A stretch of 64,000 nucleotides of DNA. It comes from Ursidibacter arcticus. Lineage in GTDB: Bacteria > Pseudomonadota > Gammaproteobacteria > Enterobacterales > Pasteurellaceae. How positions within the stretch are numbered: position 1 is the first letter of the stretch; each line of letters starts with the position of its first letter. The stretch is from the NCBI RefSeq assembly GCF_009761375.1, contig NZ_LEKM01000208.1, positions 1 to 64,000 of the forward strand. The letters run 5' to 3'. Below are positions 17,275 through 26,761 of the stretch, piece by piece. The notes beneath the pieces were generated by a model. That model saw only the letters and a program-made list of their open reading frames with translations. It made no database searches and had not been told where the DNA came from. The position numbers were made by a program, and so were the translations under genes.

Positions 17275-18249
17275 TTAACGAAAATGGTCAAAGCCTATCT
17301 GCTTAGGTAAAGGAATTGTCTTACCTTGATTGAGTAAACGAATATTCTCTGCTGATTGAGAAGTTATTTTACCGATACAGTAACAATTTAACTGTTGTAC
17401 TTTTAGCATATTCTCAAAATCTATTTGTTTATTTTCAGGAATAGTAAAACAGAGTTCATAATCTTCCCCACCTGTTAAGGCGAAGTTGATTGCTTGGGAA
17501 TGAGAATATTCCGTTTGTATTGCTTGTGATAGCGGTAGTTTATCCACTTCAATCTCCGCACTGCATTGGCTATGGCTTAATATGTGTGAGAGATCGGCAA
17601 GTAGGCCATCAGAAATATCAATCGCACATTGGCTGTAATCTAATAATAACTTACCTAACGTAACACGAGGTGTGGGTTTTAAATGACGTTGAAGTAAATA
17701 GTGTTGTGCTGAATTAAATTCAGATGATTTTGGATTTAGTAATAAATCCAAACCTGCGGCACTATCGCCCAAATAACCCGAAGCATAGATTAAATCATTT
17801 ACCTTGGCTTGATGACGAAATAAGCCTTGTTGTTGTGGAATAAAACCTTGTGCGGTAATGGTTAATGATAGATGCCCTTTAGTCGTATCACCACCGATTA
17901 GTTCGACATCATATTCATCAAGAATTTGGAATAGCCCTTGGCTAAAAAGGGATAGCCAGTGGTGATCGCACTTAGGGAGTGTTAGGGCAAGAGAAACCCA
18001 ACGTGGTGTTGCACCCATTGCGGCTAAGTCACTTAAATTAACGGCAATCGCTTTATAAGCTAAATCGGCAGGGCAAATATCAGCCAAAAAATGCGTGTCG
18101 CAGACGAGAGTATCTGTGGTTATTGCAAGACGATGATGAGCAGGAACTTGTGTTACCGCACAATCATCGCCAATAGCAAGTAAAACATCTGTACGATCTA
18201 ACCGCTTATTGCGGATAAAATACTGCTTAATCAGATCAAACTCGCCCAT
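17275..18249 (-). CDS. thiL: Thiamine-monophosphate kinase
   Basis: A 324-residue enzyme that makes thiamine diphosphate from the monophosphate with ATP. GEFDLIKQYF opens the protein. The ATP/Mg-binding motifs are AIGDDCAVTQVPAHHRLAITTDTLV near residue 26-50, VNLSDLAAMGATPRW near 70, GGDTTKGHLSLTITAQG near 118, and ISDGLLADLSHI near 210. It lies ten bases after nusB and two before pgpA. No TPP riboswitch was recognised upstream. Confidence 0.94.
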   Translation of the reverse strand: MGEFDLIKQYFIRNKRLDRTDVLLAIGDDCAVTQVPAHHRLAITTDTLVCDTHFLADICPADLAYKAIAVNLSDLAAMGATPRWVSLALTLPKCDHHWLSLFSQGLFQILDEYDVELIGGDTTKGHLSLTITAQGFIPQQQGLFRHQAKVNDLIYASGYLGDSAAGLDLLLNPKSSEFNSAQHYLLQRHLKPTPRVTLGKLLLDYSQCAIDISDGLLADLSHILSHSQCSAEIEVDKLPLSQAIQTEYSHSQAINFALTGGEDYELCFTIPENKQIDFENMLKVQQLNCYCIGKITSQSAENIRLLNQGKTIPLPKQIGFDHFR

Positions 18250-18258
18250 TTTATCACT

Positions 18259-18672
18259 CTATTTGCGACCCAATGCAGGAGCTAATTTATCTAAAATACC
18301 ATTAACATATTTATGGCTATCATCAGAGCCAAATACTTTAGCAACTTCAATTCCTTCATTGATCACAACTTTGTAAGGTACATCTAATTCAAACTGTAAT
18401 TCATAGCCAGACAAACGCAAGATAGTGCGTTCGATTGGATCCACTTCATTTTCCGCACGATCTAAATAAGGACGGAGTGAGTGATCAATTGCATCAATAT
18501 TTTCTACTGTTCCACGCAATAATTTACGGAAATATGGCATATCCACGCCATTCATATCTTGATCAGTAACAAAAGCTAATTCAACTTGTTCAATACTATT
18601 TTGTGAAATATACCAAGAGTAAAGGGCTTGTACAGCACATTCTCTTGCTCTACGGCGTGGGGAAACTTTCAT
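18259..18672 (-). CDS. nusB: Transcription antitermination factor NusB
   Basis: A 137-residue all-helical protein that binds boxA RNA with S10 during rRNA antitermination. [22 protein letters not shown] is the basic N-terminal helix that contacts [19 protein letters not shown] and [32 protein letters not shown] are the conserved C-terminal helices. It is first in the nusB-thiL-pgpA-lysE unit. ribE/ribH, which often precede nusB, are not adjacent here; the com operon is. Confidence 0.95.
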   Translation of the reverse strand: MKVSPRRRARECAVQALYSWYISQNSIEQVELAFVTDQDMNGVDMPYFRKLLRGTVENIDAIDHSLRPYLDRAENEVDPIERTILRLSGYELQFELDVPYKVVINEGIEVAKVFGSDDSHKYVNGILDKLAPALGRK

Positions 18673-18785
18673 AAAACCTCAGGAATATAATGTGTAAAAT
18701 GGTTTGAATAACATACCGCTTGCTTAGGCTTTTTACCTTATTGGCTCGTTATTCAAAATAGCCGAGCATTCTAGCATATTCCCTA

Positions 18786-20078
18786 TTATTTTTGTTTAGA
18801 TTTCTTATTATCTAACTGAATTGGTGGTGATTTTATAATGTGTGGCGTAACAAAAATAACCAATTCTCGTTTAGATATTTTATCTCTACTTTGGCTAAAG
18901 AGATGTTTAAGAACAGGAATACTGCCTAATACGGGTACTTTATCTTCGCCTTTAGTGATTAAATGTTGGAATACCCCACCAAGTACAATGGTTTCACCAT
19001 CTTTAGCAAAGACTTGCGTTTTTAACTCTTGTTTATCTATTGTGGTTAAAGCACTGAAACCATTTTGAGTATTAGGTGCATTTTGGGTAACAACCATATC
19101 TAACAAGACTTGATTATGCTCAGAAAGATGAGGGGTAACTTCAAGCCCTAATACCGCTTCTTTAAATTCTACGTCAGTCGTTTCTGACTTCTTATCATAA
19201 ATCGCATAAGGAATTTCAGTACCTTGTTTAATACTTGCTCCTTTCTTATTTGTCGTGAGTAAGCGTGGGCTTGCAATGATTTCAATACTATTTTCTCGCT
19301 CTAAAGCGGTTAATTCAAGATCTAACATTCGACTATTGATCGTTGCAACTTGTAGTACGGCAGATGCGGCATTACTGACAGGAAAATTTACATTTAAGTT
19401 ATTGGTGGCTAAATTGTTTCCTTCTAATGAACCTGCAAATTTATGATGGTTGTCGGCTGGAGAAAACATTCCCCATCTAACCCCCAATTCTTTAAGATTT
19501 TCACTACTGATGGTCACAATTCTGGCTTCAATCGCAATTTGTTCAGTCGGAGCATCAAGCTGTTTAATAAGTTGTGTGATATTTTTAATAGAAGAAAGTG
19601 TGTCTTTAATAATGATGCGGTTACTGCGATCATCAAAATGAAGATAACCATTCTCAGATAATAGATTTCCTGCACCTTTAGTAATAGAATCAATGACTTC
19701 AGATGCTTTGGCATAATAGAGTTTAATGCTTTTGGTCGTTAGTTTGGGTAAGATTGGGCGATTATTCTCGATATTATGATCCGTAATAGAAGGAATAGCT
19801 AAGTTTTCATTTTTATGAGTAATAAAGTAAATGCTATCTTCTTTTTTAATGTGCAACTGATTTATTTTACTTATACTATTAAGTATTTTGTCAAAATCAC
19901 TATTTTCAATGCGTAAAGTAATATTATGATTAATATCATTTTCGATGGCAATATTTTTATCTAATTCATTTGCCATAAAGGTTAGTGTTTCTTTTATAGG
20001 TGCGTCTTTTAACCTAAGTGATATATTTTCTGCACTAATAGGTAAAGAGATAAATAAGAGTATCCAAAAAATTTTCAT
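18786..20078 (-). CDS. comE: Competence secretin ComE (PilQ-like)
   Basis: A 430-residue outer-membrane secretin through which the DNA-uptake pseudopilus passes. A short signal peptide (MKIFWILLFISLPISA) leads to secretin/TonB-like N domains (SLRLKDAPIKETLTFMANEL; KLYYAKASEVIDSI near 125). The C-terminal secretin core then follows, with VPVLGSIPVLKHLFSQSRDKISKRELVIFVTP near 380-415. It is shorter than PilQ of type IV pili, as in other Pasteurellaceae ComE. It is the last gene seen in comABCDE. comF, which follows comE in H. influenzae, is absent from this site: only about 110 bases separate comE from nusB. Confidence 0.9.
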   Translation of the reverse strand: MKIFWILLFISLPISAENISLRLKDAPIKETLTFMANELDKNIAIENDINHNITLRIENSDFDKILNSISKINQLHIKKEDSIYFITHKNENLAIPSITDHNIENNRPILPKLTTKSIKLYYAKASEVIDSITKGAGNLLSENGYLHFDDRSNRIIIKDTLSSIKNITQLIKQLDAPTEQIAIEARIVTISSENLKELGVRWGMFSPADNHHKFAGSLEGNNLATNNLNVNFPVSNAASAVLQVATINSRMLDLELTALERENSIEIIASPRLLTTNKKGASIKQGTEIPYAIYDKKSETTDVEFKEAVLGLEVTPHLSEHNQVLLDMVVTQNAPNTQNGFSALTTIDKQELKTQVFAKDGETIVLGGVFQHLITKGEDKVPVLGSIPVLKHLFSQSRDKISKRELVIFVTPHIIKSPPIQLDNKKSKQK

Positions 20079-20086
20079 AGTTTCTC

Positions 20087-20506
20087 CTACATTCTAATCG
20101 TTATTCTATTTGGTTGAATACAGTTATTGCTATTTTTCCAGTTAATATAATCAACTTTTTTCAAATTGATCTTTTCTATTTGAATGGCATCATCAAGAAT
20201 TAATTGATTTTCTTTTAGGGCAGTAATGCGGTTTTCTTTATCTGAAAATAATGCAGTAAAAGTATTTTGTTGCTGTAATACACCAATAAATTTTAGGTCA
20301 TTAAAAGGTATAGAAAGATAAACGGGTTCTGTGTTTTTATCTTTTAAACAAGCGGGCATTTCCCATTGTTTTTTTGTATCTTGGTTTGCTTCAGTATTGG
20401 CTACCTGCTCTTGTTCTTTTTCATTATTTTCATTATCCGCATAAAAAGGATCTGCATAAGACAAGGTAGGAATGATAGAGAATAAAATAACGACTATTTT
20501 TTGCAT
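20087..20506 (-). CDS. comD: Competence protein ComD (PilP-like)
   Basis: A 139-residue small protein with a signal peptide (MQKIVVILFSIIPTLSYA) and an acidic Asn/Glu/Gln-rich segment, followed by a compact C-terminal domain (IPFNDLKFIGVLQQQNTFTALF). The pattern resembles PilP-type pilotins that dock the secretin to the inner-membrane complex. Assignment rests mainly on place: between comC and comE with an 8-base gap to comE. Sequence in this family diverges fast. Confidence 0.85.
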   Translation of the reverse strand: MQKIVVILFSIIPTLSYADPFYADNENNEKEQEQVANTEANQDTKKQWEMPACLKDKNTEPVYLSIPFNDLKFIGVLQQQNTFTALFSDKENRITALKENQLILDDAIQIEKINLKKVDYINWKNSNNCIQPNRITIRM

Positions 20507-20518
20507 AATAACTCCTAA

Positions 20519-21031
20519 TTAGTCAGTAATTTGTAATATTGCATATAGCTGAACTAAATTTTGGCGATGGATTTTAGATAAGCTAATTTCTTTATAGGCT
20601 AAATTAGGTATTTCTTGTAATTGCAGTAATACTAAACTTAACGGCATCGCTTGATGGTGTACAGTAATCACTATTTGCTTTTCATCAATATTCCATTGTA
20701 GTTGTTCTATTTTTATTTTATGTTCAGAAAAAATTTGTTTAATCGCTTGGTTTATGTTTGAAATATTGTCTTTAAAATGGGTGCTATTAGATCTTTGACT
20801 TAATGTATTTAATAATTTCGTTTGTTGGTTAAGATCTTGTATTAAAGCAGATTTTTTATCTTCTTTTAGGCTATTCTCAGATTGAGCGAAGCAATAAAAA
20901 AGAGTTGGTATTAGCGTAAGTAAAATAAAAATGATTACTACACAATAGAGCAATCTTGTTTGAATAAAATGAAAACAAGAATAAAGGTAGTGATGCGGTT
21001 GTAGATAAATATTCATTAGCCAATTTTTCAT
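20519..21031 (-). CDS. comC: Competence protein ComC (PilO-like)
   Basis: A 170-residue protein with one membrane helix near residues 28-50 and a periplasmic coiled-coil segment (about 60-100, rich in Gln/Asn/Lys) before a small alpha/beta domain. This is the layout of PilO-type alignment proteins. It sits three bases after comB and 12 before comD. No catalytic motif is expected. Identification is by gene order and architecture. Confidence 0.85.
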   Translation of the reverse strand: MKNWLMNIYLQPHHYLYSCFHFIQTRLLYCVVIIFILLTLIPTLFYCFAQSENSLKEDKKSALIQDLNQQTKLLNTLSQRSNSTHFKDNISNINQAIKQIFSEHKIKIEQLQWNIDEKQIVITVHHQAMPLSLVLLQLQEIPNLAYKEISLSKIHRQNLVQLYAILQITD

Positions 21032-21034
21032 CTG

Positions 21035-21547
21035 CTATCCTTGTAAATCAATAATTATTTGAAATGAGAGTAGATTATCTTCACGAGTATATAAGTGTGT
21101 GATTTGGTAATTGGTATTCTCTTGTTTAAGTTGTTGTTCAATTAACATAAATTGTTCCTGATTTTTTACTTTACCTATGATTTTTATCTTTGTATGGTTA
21201 TCTATATATATTTGTATGATTTCAAGTGTTCCTTTTTCTTTGAAGTTGTTTAGATATTGATTTAAGAAATAAATGTGTTCTTTTTTAATAGATTGATTAT
21301 TTGTAATTGCATTTTGTTTGAGTTTTTCTATGTTGTTTTGTGTTTGAGTGATTTTATTTTCTATTTCAGTAATTTCATTGTTAAGTAGTCTATTTTTATA
21401 CTGTATATCTTGATGTTGTAAGATAATAAATATAGTTATAATTGATAAGGCAATAAATATTGCAATGATAATAATAAGATTGCGAATACTCATCTTAACC
21501 CATTGATGTTGGTTATAACCATTTAAATTGATACCTTGCCATTCCAT
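21035..21547 (-). CDS. comB: Competence protein ComB (PilN-like)
   Basis: A 170-residue bitopic inner-membrane protein. The N-terminal INLNGYNQHQWVK is the counterpart of the PilN cytoplasmic tail that binds PilM. A membrane helix follows near 22-44, then a coiled coil (about 50-85) and a periplasmic domain. It overlaps the end of comA by 25 bases, which supports the ATG at 21547 and coupled translation. Very AT-rich, Asn/Lys/Ile-heavy coding, as in the neighbouring com genes. Confidence 0.86.
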   Translation of the reverse strand: MEWQGINLNGYNQHQWVKMSIRNLIIIIAIFIALSIITIFIILQHQDIQYKNRLLNNEITEIENKITQTQNNIEKLKQNAITNNQSIKKEHIYFLNQYLNNFKEKGTLEIIQIYIDNHTKIKIIGKVKNQEQFMLIEQQLKQENTNYQITHLYTREDNLLSFQIIIDLQG

Positions 21548-22173
21548 AAACTTGCTCCTAATGCAATTAAATAAAGTTTTTTATCAGGGGTATTTTCAGG
21601 GAAAGAAAGTTTATCAATATCTATATCCTGTATCTGCTTGATATTTTCTGTTTTAATTTCTGAATTATTTAAGAGTAATGCTCCCCTTAAATAGCAGAAT
21701 AATTCATTATCTAAAATTATATTTTCTTTAGATAAAAATGGTTCTGCATACGATTTTCGTAATGCATAGATAGTGCTTTTTATTCGATTGTTATTTTCTT
21801 CTTGATTGAATTTCACATCAAAATAGATCTGAGAAACAGCGATTGGCAGTGTTTGTTTTAGAATTTGAATAACCTGTTTATACTGTTCCTGTGAATTAAA
21901 ATGAGCGGGGAAATAAACAGTTTTCTGCCAAATATAATGATTTGGAATAGGGGTAATAATGGTAAATTTTTCTGGTGAACCTACCGCTTGTTTGACTAGT
22001 TCATCAATTTGTTCAGCCATCGAATATGACGTGCAATTATTCTGCCAAATAATTTGGTATTGCTGATTTTTATTTATGCAACAACAGAGTAGATTTTCAT
22101 TGTAACTAATACCTATTCGCAAATAGGTATGGGTACTATCTGTATTTGAGCGTTTAAATTTATTCAGTATCAT
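21523..22173 (-). CDS. comA: Competence protein ComA (PilM-like)
   Basis: A 216-residue cytoplasmic protein, first gene of comABCDE and divergent from ponA, the same arrangement as pilM-ponA/mrcA in many gammaproteobacteria. It begins with a beta-strand-rich ATPase-fold-like half (LRIGISYNENLLCCCINKN). It is shorter than PilM, as usual for Pasteurellaceae ComA. An exact uptake sequence lies inside at 21983-21991. Expression would be expected to depend on Sxy and CRP, but no convincing CRP-S site was found in the short gap to ponA. Confidence 0.86.
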   Translation of the reverse strand: MILNKFKRSNTDSTHTYLRIGISYNENLLCCCINKNQQYQIIWQNNCTSYSMAEQIDELVKQAVGSPEKFTIITPIPNHYIWQKTVYFPAHFNSQEQYKQVIQILKQTLPIAVSQIYFDVKFNQEENNNRIKSTIYALRKSYAEPFLSKENIILDNELFCYLRGALLLNNSEIKTENIKQIQDIDIDKLSFPENTPDKKLYLIALGASLWNGKVSI

Positions 22174-22309
22174 AAGATTAATTACATTAAGTTGTGATTA
22201 AAACAGCTTTTTGTCGATTTTTGGCTTATAATTGCCAACTGTTTCGATGGGTTTACGTTATATTTACCGTAAATTCAGGTTTAGTCATTTAGTAAAAGAG
22301 AATTTTTCG

Positions 22310-24898
22310 ATGAAGATCGCAAAAATCATATTGGGTTCCTTACTGACACTCGCCATTTTAGGTTGTGTTGCAGTAGGCGTGATCTATTTTCATTTCAAGG
22401 CAGATTTACCGAATGTTAATTCGCTAAAAAATGTGGAATTGCAACAACCTATGCAGATTTTTACCGCAGATGGTAAATTGATTGGCGAAGTAGGTGAAGA
22501 ACGCCGTATTCCAGTAAAACTAGCGGATATTCCACAACCTTTACTTGATGCTATTTTAGCAACAGAAGACAGCCGCTTTTATGAGCATAAAGGCGTTGAT
22601 CCAAAAGGTATTCTTCGTGCTGTTTGGCGTTCATCACAAGGAGATACACAAGGGGCGAGTACTATTACACAGCAATTAGCTCGTAATTTCTTTTTATCGC
22701 CAGAACGAACAATTGAACGTAAGATTAAAGAAGCAATTTTAGCTTTAGAGATCGAGCAAAATTTAACGAAAGATGAAATTTTAGAACTCTATTTAAATAA
22801 AATTTATTTAGGTTATCGCTCTTATGGGGTTGCAGCTGCAGCTAAGACTTACTTTGGTAAAAAACTCAATGAATTAACGTTGTCGGAAGTGGCAATCATT
22901 GCCGGCTTACCAAAAGCACCATCAACGATGAATCCACTATATTCAATAACTCGATCAGAAAAGCGTAGAAATATAGTATTAGGACGAATGTTAGAAGTTG
23001 GAAAAATTACACGACAGCAATATGAGCAAGCTAAGGCTGAGCCAATCGTTGCAAAATTCCACGGTTCTTCTTTAGAGTTTAGAGCGGATTATGTTACAGA
23101 AATGATTCGACAAGAGATGGTTAAACGTTATGGTGAAGAAGTTGCTTATACTCGAGGTTTTCAAGTTTATGCTACAGTTTTGTCGGCAGATCAGCAAGAA
23201 GCACAAAATTCATTGCGTAATAATTTGATTGCTTATGATCGCCGACACGGTTGGCGAGGAGCTGAAAAATTGTGGACAGCAGCAGATAGTGCTTGGGACG
23301 AAGAGAAAATTATTGAACATTTAAGTAAATTACCACATTCAGAGCCTTTTATTGGAGCAGCTGTTCTAAAAGTAAATAAGGATAGTGCTAATATTATGTT
23401 GGCTAATGGAGATAAAGCGGTATTGAAATTAGCTGGAATGCGTTGGGCTAGAAAATTCATCAATGATTCGGCTCAAGGCAGGCAGCCTAACAGTGTAAAA
23501 GAAGTTATCAATGTTGGGGAACAAATTTGGGTCCTGCAAGATAGCAAAGGAAATTGGGAGTTAGGACAGATTCCCGATGTGAATTCAGCATTAGTTTCTT
23601 TAAATAGTGATAATGGGGCTATTGAAGCTGTTGTCGGTGGGTTTAGTTTTGAACAAAGTCGTTTTAATCGTGCAACACAATCATTGGTTCAAGTAGGATC
23701 ATCAATTAAGCCATTTATTTATGCTGCTGCTTTAAATAAGGGTTTGAGTTTAGCAACTATTTTAAGTGATGAGCCTATAACTATTACGAAGCCAGGACAA
23801 AAAGCTTGGAGTCCTAAAAATTCACCTAATATTTATGAAGGTTCGCTACGTTTACGTGTAGGTTTAGGTAAGTCGAAGAATGTAATGATGGTAAGAACTG
23901 TGCAAATGGCTGGTGTTGATTATGTGGCAGATTATTTACAGCGTTTCGGCTTTGAGCGTGAACAATATCAAGCAACAGAAGCTCTAGCGCTTGGTGCAGC
24001 ATCATTTACACCTTTAGAAATGGCTCGTGGCTATGCAGTGTTTGATAATGGTGGCTATTTAATCGAACCTTATATTATTGATCGAATTTTAGATAGTAAT
24101 GGTAATGAGTTATTTAAAGCTAATCCAGCAGTGGCTTGCTTGGAATGCAATGATATTCCTGTTATCTATCCAGAACCTGAGTATTTCAATTTTGTAAAAG
24201 TTACCCAAGAATCAGAAGCTCAATTAGCTAAAAACAGCAGTGTTATCGTTGCTGAAGATGTTCAAGATGTTATTCCAGAGTTAGAAATTGATGTTGCTAA
24301 AAAAGAAGATGCTCCAAATTTAATGGCAGATGCTGAAGCTACAACCAAAGGAGTACATTATGCTCCTAGGGTTATGAGTGGTGAAATCGCTTTTCTAATG
24401 AGAAGTGCTTTAAATACAGCCATTACTGGAGAGCCAAGCCAAGGTTGGAAAGGAACAAGTCACAGTATTGGAAATACGATCAAACGCAAAGATATTGGGG
24501 GGAAAACAGGAACCACCAATAATGCGAAAGTAACTTGGTATGCGGGTTTTGGAGCCAATATAGTTACTACTATCTATGTGGGATTTGATGATAATAAACG
24601 TGATTTAGGGAGAGGCGAAGCTGGTGCCAAAACTGCGTTACCTGCTTGGATTAGCTATATGAAAGTAGCACTCAAAGATAAAGCGGAAAGAAAAGAGCAG
24701 CTGCCTCCAAATATTATTGAAGTTAAAATAGACGCTAAGAGCGGATTTTTAGGCAATAGCTTTAGCGAATATTTTATTAAAGGTACTGAACCAACGAAAA
24801 AGTATATTGTTGAAAAGGCTTACAGTGAACCTTATTCAATAAGTAATGATCCGATGTTAAAACAAGCACCTAATAACTATAGTAAAGAATTATTCTAA
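22310..24898 (+). CDS. ponA: Penicillin-binding protein 1A
   Basis: An 862-residue bifunctional peptidoglycan synthase anchored by one helix near residues 5-27. The transglycosylase domain has TEDSRFYEHKGVDPKGILRA (catalytic Glu) and GASTITQQLARNFFLSPERT. The transpeptidase domain has the active serine in GSSIKPFIYAAAL near 490, the KSKN triad and the KTGTT box near 755. The ATG at 22310 (MKIAKI) is chosen over the frame opening at 22232 because a PBP1A cytoplasmic tail is short and a GAGA site precedes it. It is divergent from comA and upstream of aroK. Confidence 0.95.
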   Translation: MKIAKIILGSLLTLAILGCVAVGVIYFHFKADLPNVNSLKNVELQQPMQIFTADGKLIGEVGEERRIPVKLADIPQPLLDAILATEDSRFYEHKGVDPKGILRAVWRSSQGDTQGASTITQQLARNFFLSPERTIERKIKEAILALEIEQNLTKDEILELYLNKIYLGYRSYGVAAAAKTYFGKKLNELTLSEVAIIAGLPKAPSTMNPLYSITRSEKRRNIVLGRMLEVGKITRQQYEQAKAEPIVAKFHGSSLEFRADYVTEMIRQEMVKRYGEEVAYTRGFQVYATVLSADQQEAQNSLRNNLIAYDRRHGWRGAEKLWTAADSAWDEEKIIEHLSKLPHSEPFIGAAVLKVNKDSANIMLANGDKAVLKLAGMRWARKFINDSAQGRQPNSVKEVINVGEQIWVLQDSKGNWELGQIPDVNSALVSLNSDNGAIEAVVGGFSFEQSRFNRATQSLVQVGSSIKPFIYAAALNKGLSLATILSDEPITITKPGQKAWSPKNSPNIYEGSLRLRVGLGKSKNVMMVRTVQMAGVDYVADYLQRFGFEREQYQATEALALGAASFTPLEMARGYAVFDNGGYLIEPYIIDRILDSNGNELFKANPAVACLECNDIPVIYPEPEYFNFVKVTQESEAQLAKNSSVIVAEDVQDVIPELEIDVAKKEDAPNLMADAEATTKGVHYAPRVMSGEIAFLMRSALNTAITGEPSQGWKGTSHSIGNTIKRKDIGGKTGTTNNAKVTWYAGFGANIVTTIYVGFDDNKRDLGRGEAGAKTALPAWISYMKVALKDKAERKEQLPPNIIEVKIDAKSGFLGNSFSEYFIKGTEPTKKYIVEKAYSEPYSISNDPMLKQAPNNYSKELF

Positions 24899-25044
24899 AT
24901 TAACGGATAATTAGCTTGTTTAGGTTGAAAAGAGAGGCGATTTATTGAGATAATATCGCCAATCTTTATTTTTGGGCGATTTGTGGTTTAATTATTCTAT
25001 AAGTGTGTTATTTATAATCACTTTCTTGTAAATTTTAACGTGCA

Positions 25045-25079
25045 ACAGACCGCTTGTGTTTACAAGCGGTCTGTTTTTT
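25045..25079 (+). terminator. Terminator built from two head-to-head uptake sequences
   Basis: ACAGACCGCTTGT (25045-25057) and ACAAGCGGTCTGT (25062-25074) form a perfect 13-bp stem with a GTTT loop, followed by a run of T. Both arms contain an exact uptake word in opposite orientation. It would end ponA transcription. The rest of the 24899-25134 gap shows no gene; the aroK ribosome site (AAAGAGAA) is at its end. Confidence 0.85.
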
Positions 25080-25134
25080 CCCAATTTTTACCACAAATCA
25101 AATCGTTAAATTATTTTAAAATTAGAAAAGAGAA

Positions 25135-25656
25135 ATGGCAGAAAAACGTAATATCTTTTTAATTGGGCCAATGGGTGCAGGTAAAAGCACGATTGGACGT
25201 CAATTAGCACAAATGCTAAATATGGATTTTTTAGATTCTGATTCTGTAATCGAAGAACGTGCTGGAGCGGATATCGATTGGATTTTTGATATTGAAGGAG
25301 AAGCAGGTTTTCGTAAGCGTGAAGAACGTATTATTAACGAATTAACGCAATCTCAAGGGTTAGTACTCTCAACAGGGGGCGGTTCAGTGTTATCAAAAGA
25401 TAACCGTAATGTACTCTCTGCTCGTGGGATTGTTGTTTACCTTGAAACATCAATTGATAAGCAATTTGAACGTACTCAGCGTGATAAAAAACGCCCATTA
25501 TTACAAACAGAAGACCCATATCAAGTATTACAAGAGTTAGCTAAAATTCGTAATCCATTGTATGAAGAGATTGCGGATATTACTTTACAAACCGATGAGC
25601 AAGCAGCCAAAGTTGTTGCAACGCAAATCATCGAAATGATGGATAATTTACAGTAA
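25135..25656 (+). CDS. aroK: Shikimate kinase I
   Basis: A 173-residue kinase phosphorylating shikimate with ATP in aromatic amino-acid synthesis. The P-loop is [15 protein letters not shown] near residue 11. The shikimate-site residues are [18 protein letters not shown] and RKREERII, then STGGGSVL near 78 and the lid arginine in RDKKRPLL near 120. It is 15 bases upstream of aroB, the common aroK-aroB pair. Confidence 0.95.
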   Translation: MAEKRNIFLIGPMGAGKSTIGRQLAQMLNMDFLDSDSVIEERAGADIDWIFDIEGEAGFRKREERIINELTQSQGLVLSTGGGSVLSKDNRNVLSARGIVVYLETSIDKQFERTQRDKKRPLLQTEDPYQVLQELAKIRNPLYEEIADITLQTDEQAAKVVATQIIEMMDNLQ

Positions 25657-25671
25657 ATCAAGGTAGAAAAT

Positions 25672-26760
25672 ATGTTGCAAGTCAATGTTGAGTTAAAAGA
25701 ACGTGCGTACCCAATTTCTATTGGGGCAGGGTTATTAACCGATCCAGCGAGTTATCACCCATTAAAGCAAGGTGATAAAGTAATGATCGTTTCTAACCCA
25801 ACCGTTGCTGAACATTATCTTGCAACAGTAACGAACACATTAGAAACCTTAGGTTGTGCTGTTGATTTTGTACTTATTCCTGATGGTGAAAAATATAAAA
25901 CCCTATCGTCATTAGATCTTATTTTTACCGCGTTATTAGAAAAAAATCATAATCGTGATAGTACATTGATTGCCCTTGGTGGCGGTGTGATTGGCGATGT
26001 TGCAGGCTATGCCGCAGCTTCTTATCAACGTGGTATCCGTTTTATTCAGATCCCAACCACATTGTTAGCACAAGTCGATTCATCTGTTGGTGGAAAAACG
26101 GCGGTTAATCACCCATTGGGTAAAAATATGATCGGGGCTTTCTATCAACCGATTTCAGTAATTATTGATACAGAAACCTTGAAAACCTTACCTAAACGTG
26201 AAGTAAGTGCAGGTTTAGCTGAAGTGATCAAATATGGAGCAATTTTTGATTTAGCCTTTTTTGAATGGTTAGAGCAGAATATTGCTAATTTAGTCCAACT
26301 AGAACAGTCTGCCCTTGAATACTGTATTCAACGTTGTTGTCAGCTTAAAGCTGAGGTTGTAGCTCGTGATGAAACTGAAAAAGGCGATAGAGCCCTACTC
26401 AATTTAGGGCACACATTTGGACACGCTATTGAAGCTCATTTAGGTTATGGCAATTGGTTACACGGAGAAGCAGTTGCGGTAGGAATGCTAGAAGCGGCTG
26501 CTTTATCTCATATTTTGGGTGATCTTTCAGAGCAAGATATTTACCGTTTAGAAAAACTGATTGCACAAGCGACATTACCGACAATTTCGCCTGATGGAAT
26601 GCAACCTGAAGAATATCTACCTTATATGTGGCGTGATAAAAAAGTATTAAGCGGTCAGTTACGCCTAATTTTATTAAAATCACTGGGTTCTGCTTACGTT
26701 ACCTCTCAAGCAACGGAACAGCAAGTGATTGATGCTATTCGCCGTTTCACTCAACAATAA
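25672..26760 (+). CDS. aroB: 3-dehydroquinate synthase
   Basis: A 362-residue NAD- and zinc-dependent cyclase making 3-dehydroquinate from [25 protein letters not shown] near residue 72 and [20 protein letters not shown] near 103 bind [30 protein letters not shown] near 135-165 is the active-site signature. [14 protein letters not shown] near 245 and HGEAVAVGM supply zinc ligands. It is followed one base later by dam. Confidence 0.95.
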   Translation: MLQVNVELKERAYPISIGAGLLTDPASYHPLKQGDKVMIVSNPTVAEHYLATVTNTLETLGCAVDFVLIPDGEKYKTLSSLDLIFTALLEKNHNRDSTLIALGGGVIGDVAGYAAASYQRGIRFIQIPTTLLAQVDSSVGGKTAVNHPLGKNMIGAFYQPISVIIDTETLKTLPKREVSAGLAEVIKYGAIFDLAFFEWLEQNIANLVQLEQSALEYCIQRCCQLKAEVVARDETEKGDRALLNLGHTFGHAIEAHLGYGNWLHGEAVAVGMLEAAALSHILGDLSEQDIYRLEKLIAQATLPTISPDGMQPEEYLPYMWRDKKVLSGQLRLILLKSLGSAYVTSQATEQQVIDAIRRFTQQ

Positions 26761-26761
26761 A

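Noticed and set aside
22193-22208. TGTGA-N6-CAGCT as a CRP-S competence site before comA
   Set aside because: Only one half-site fits, the TGCGA core is absent and it lies 20 bases from the comA start, too close for activation.
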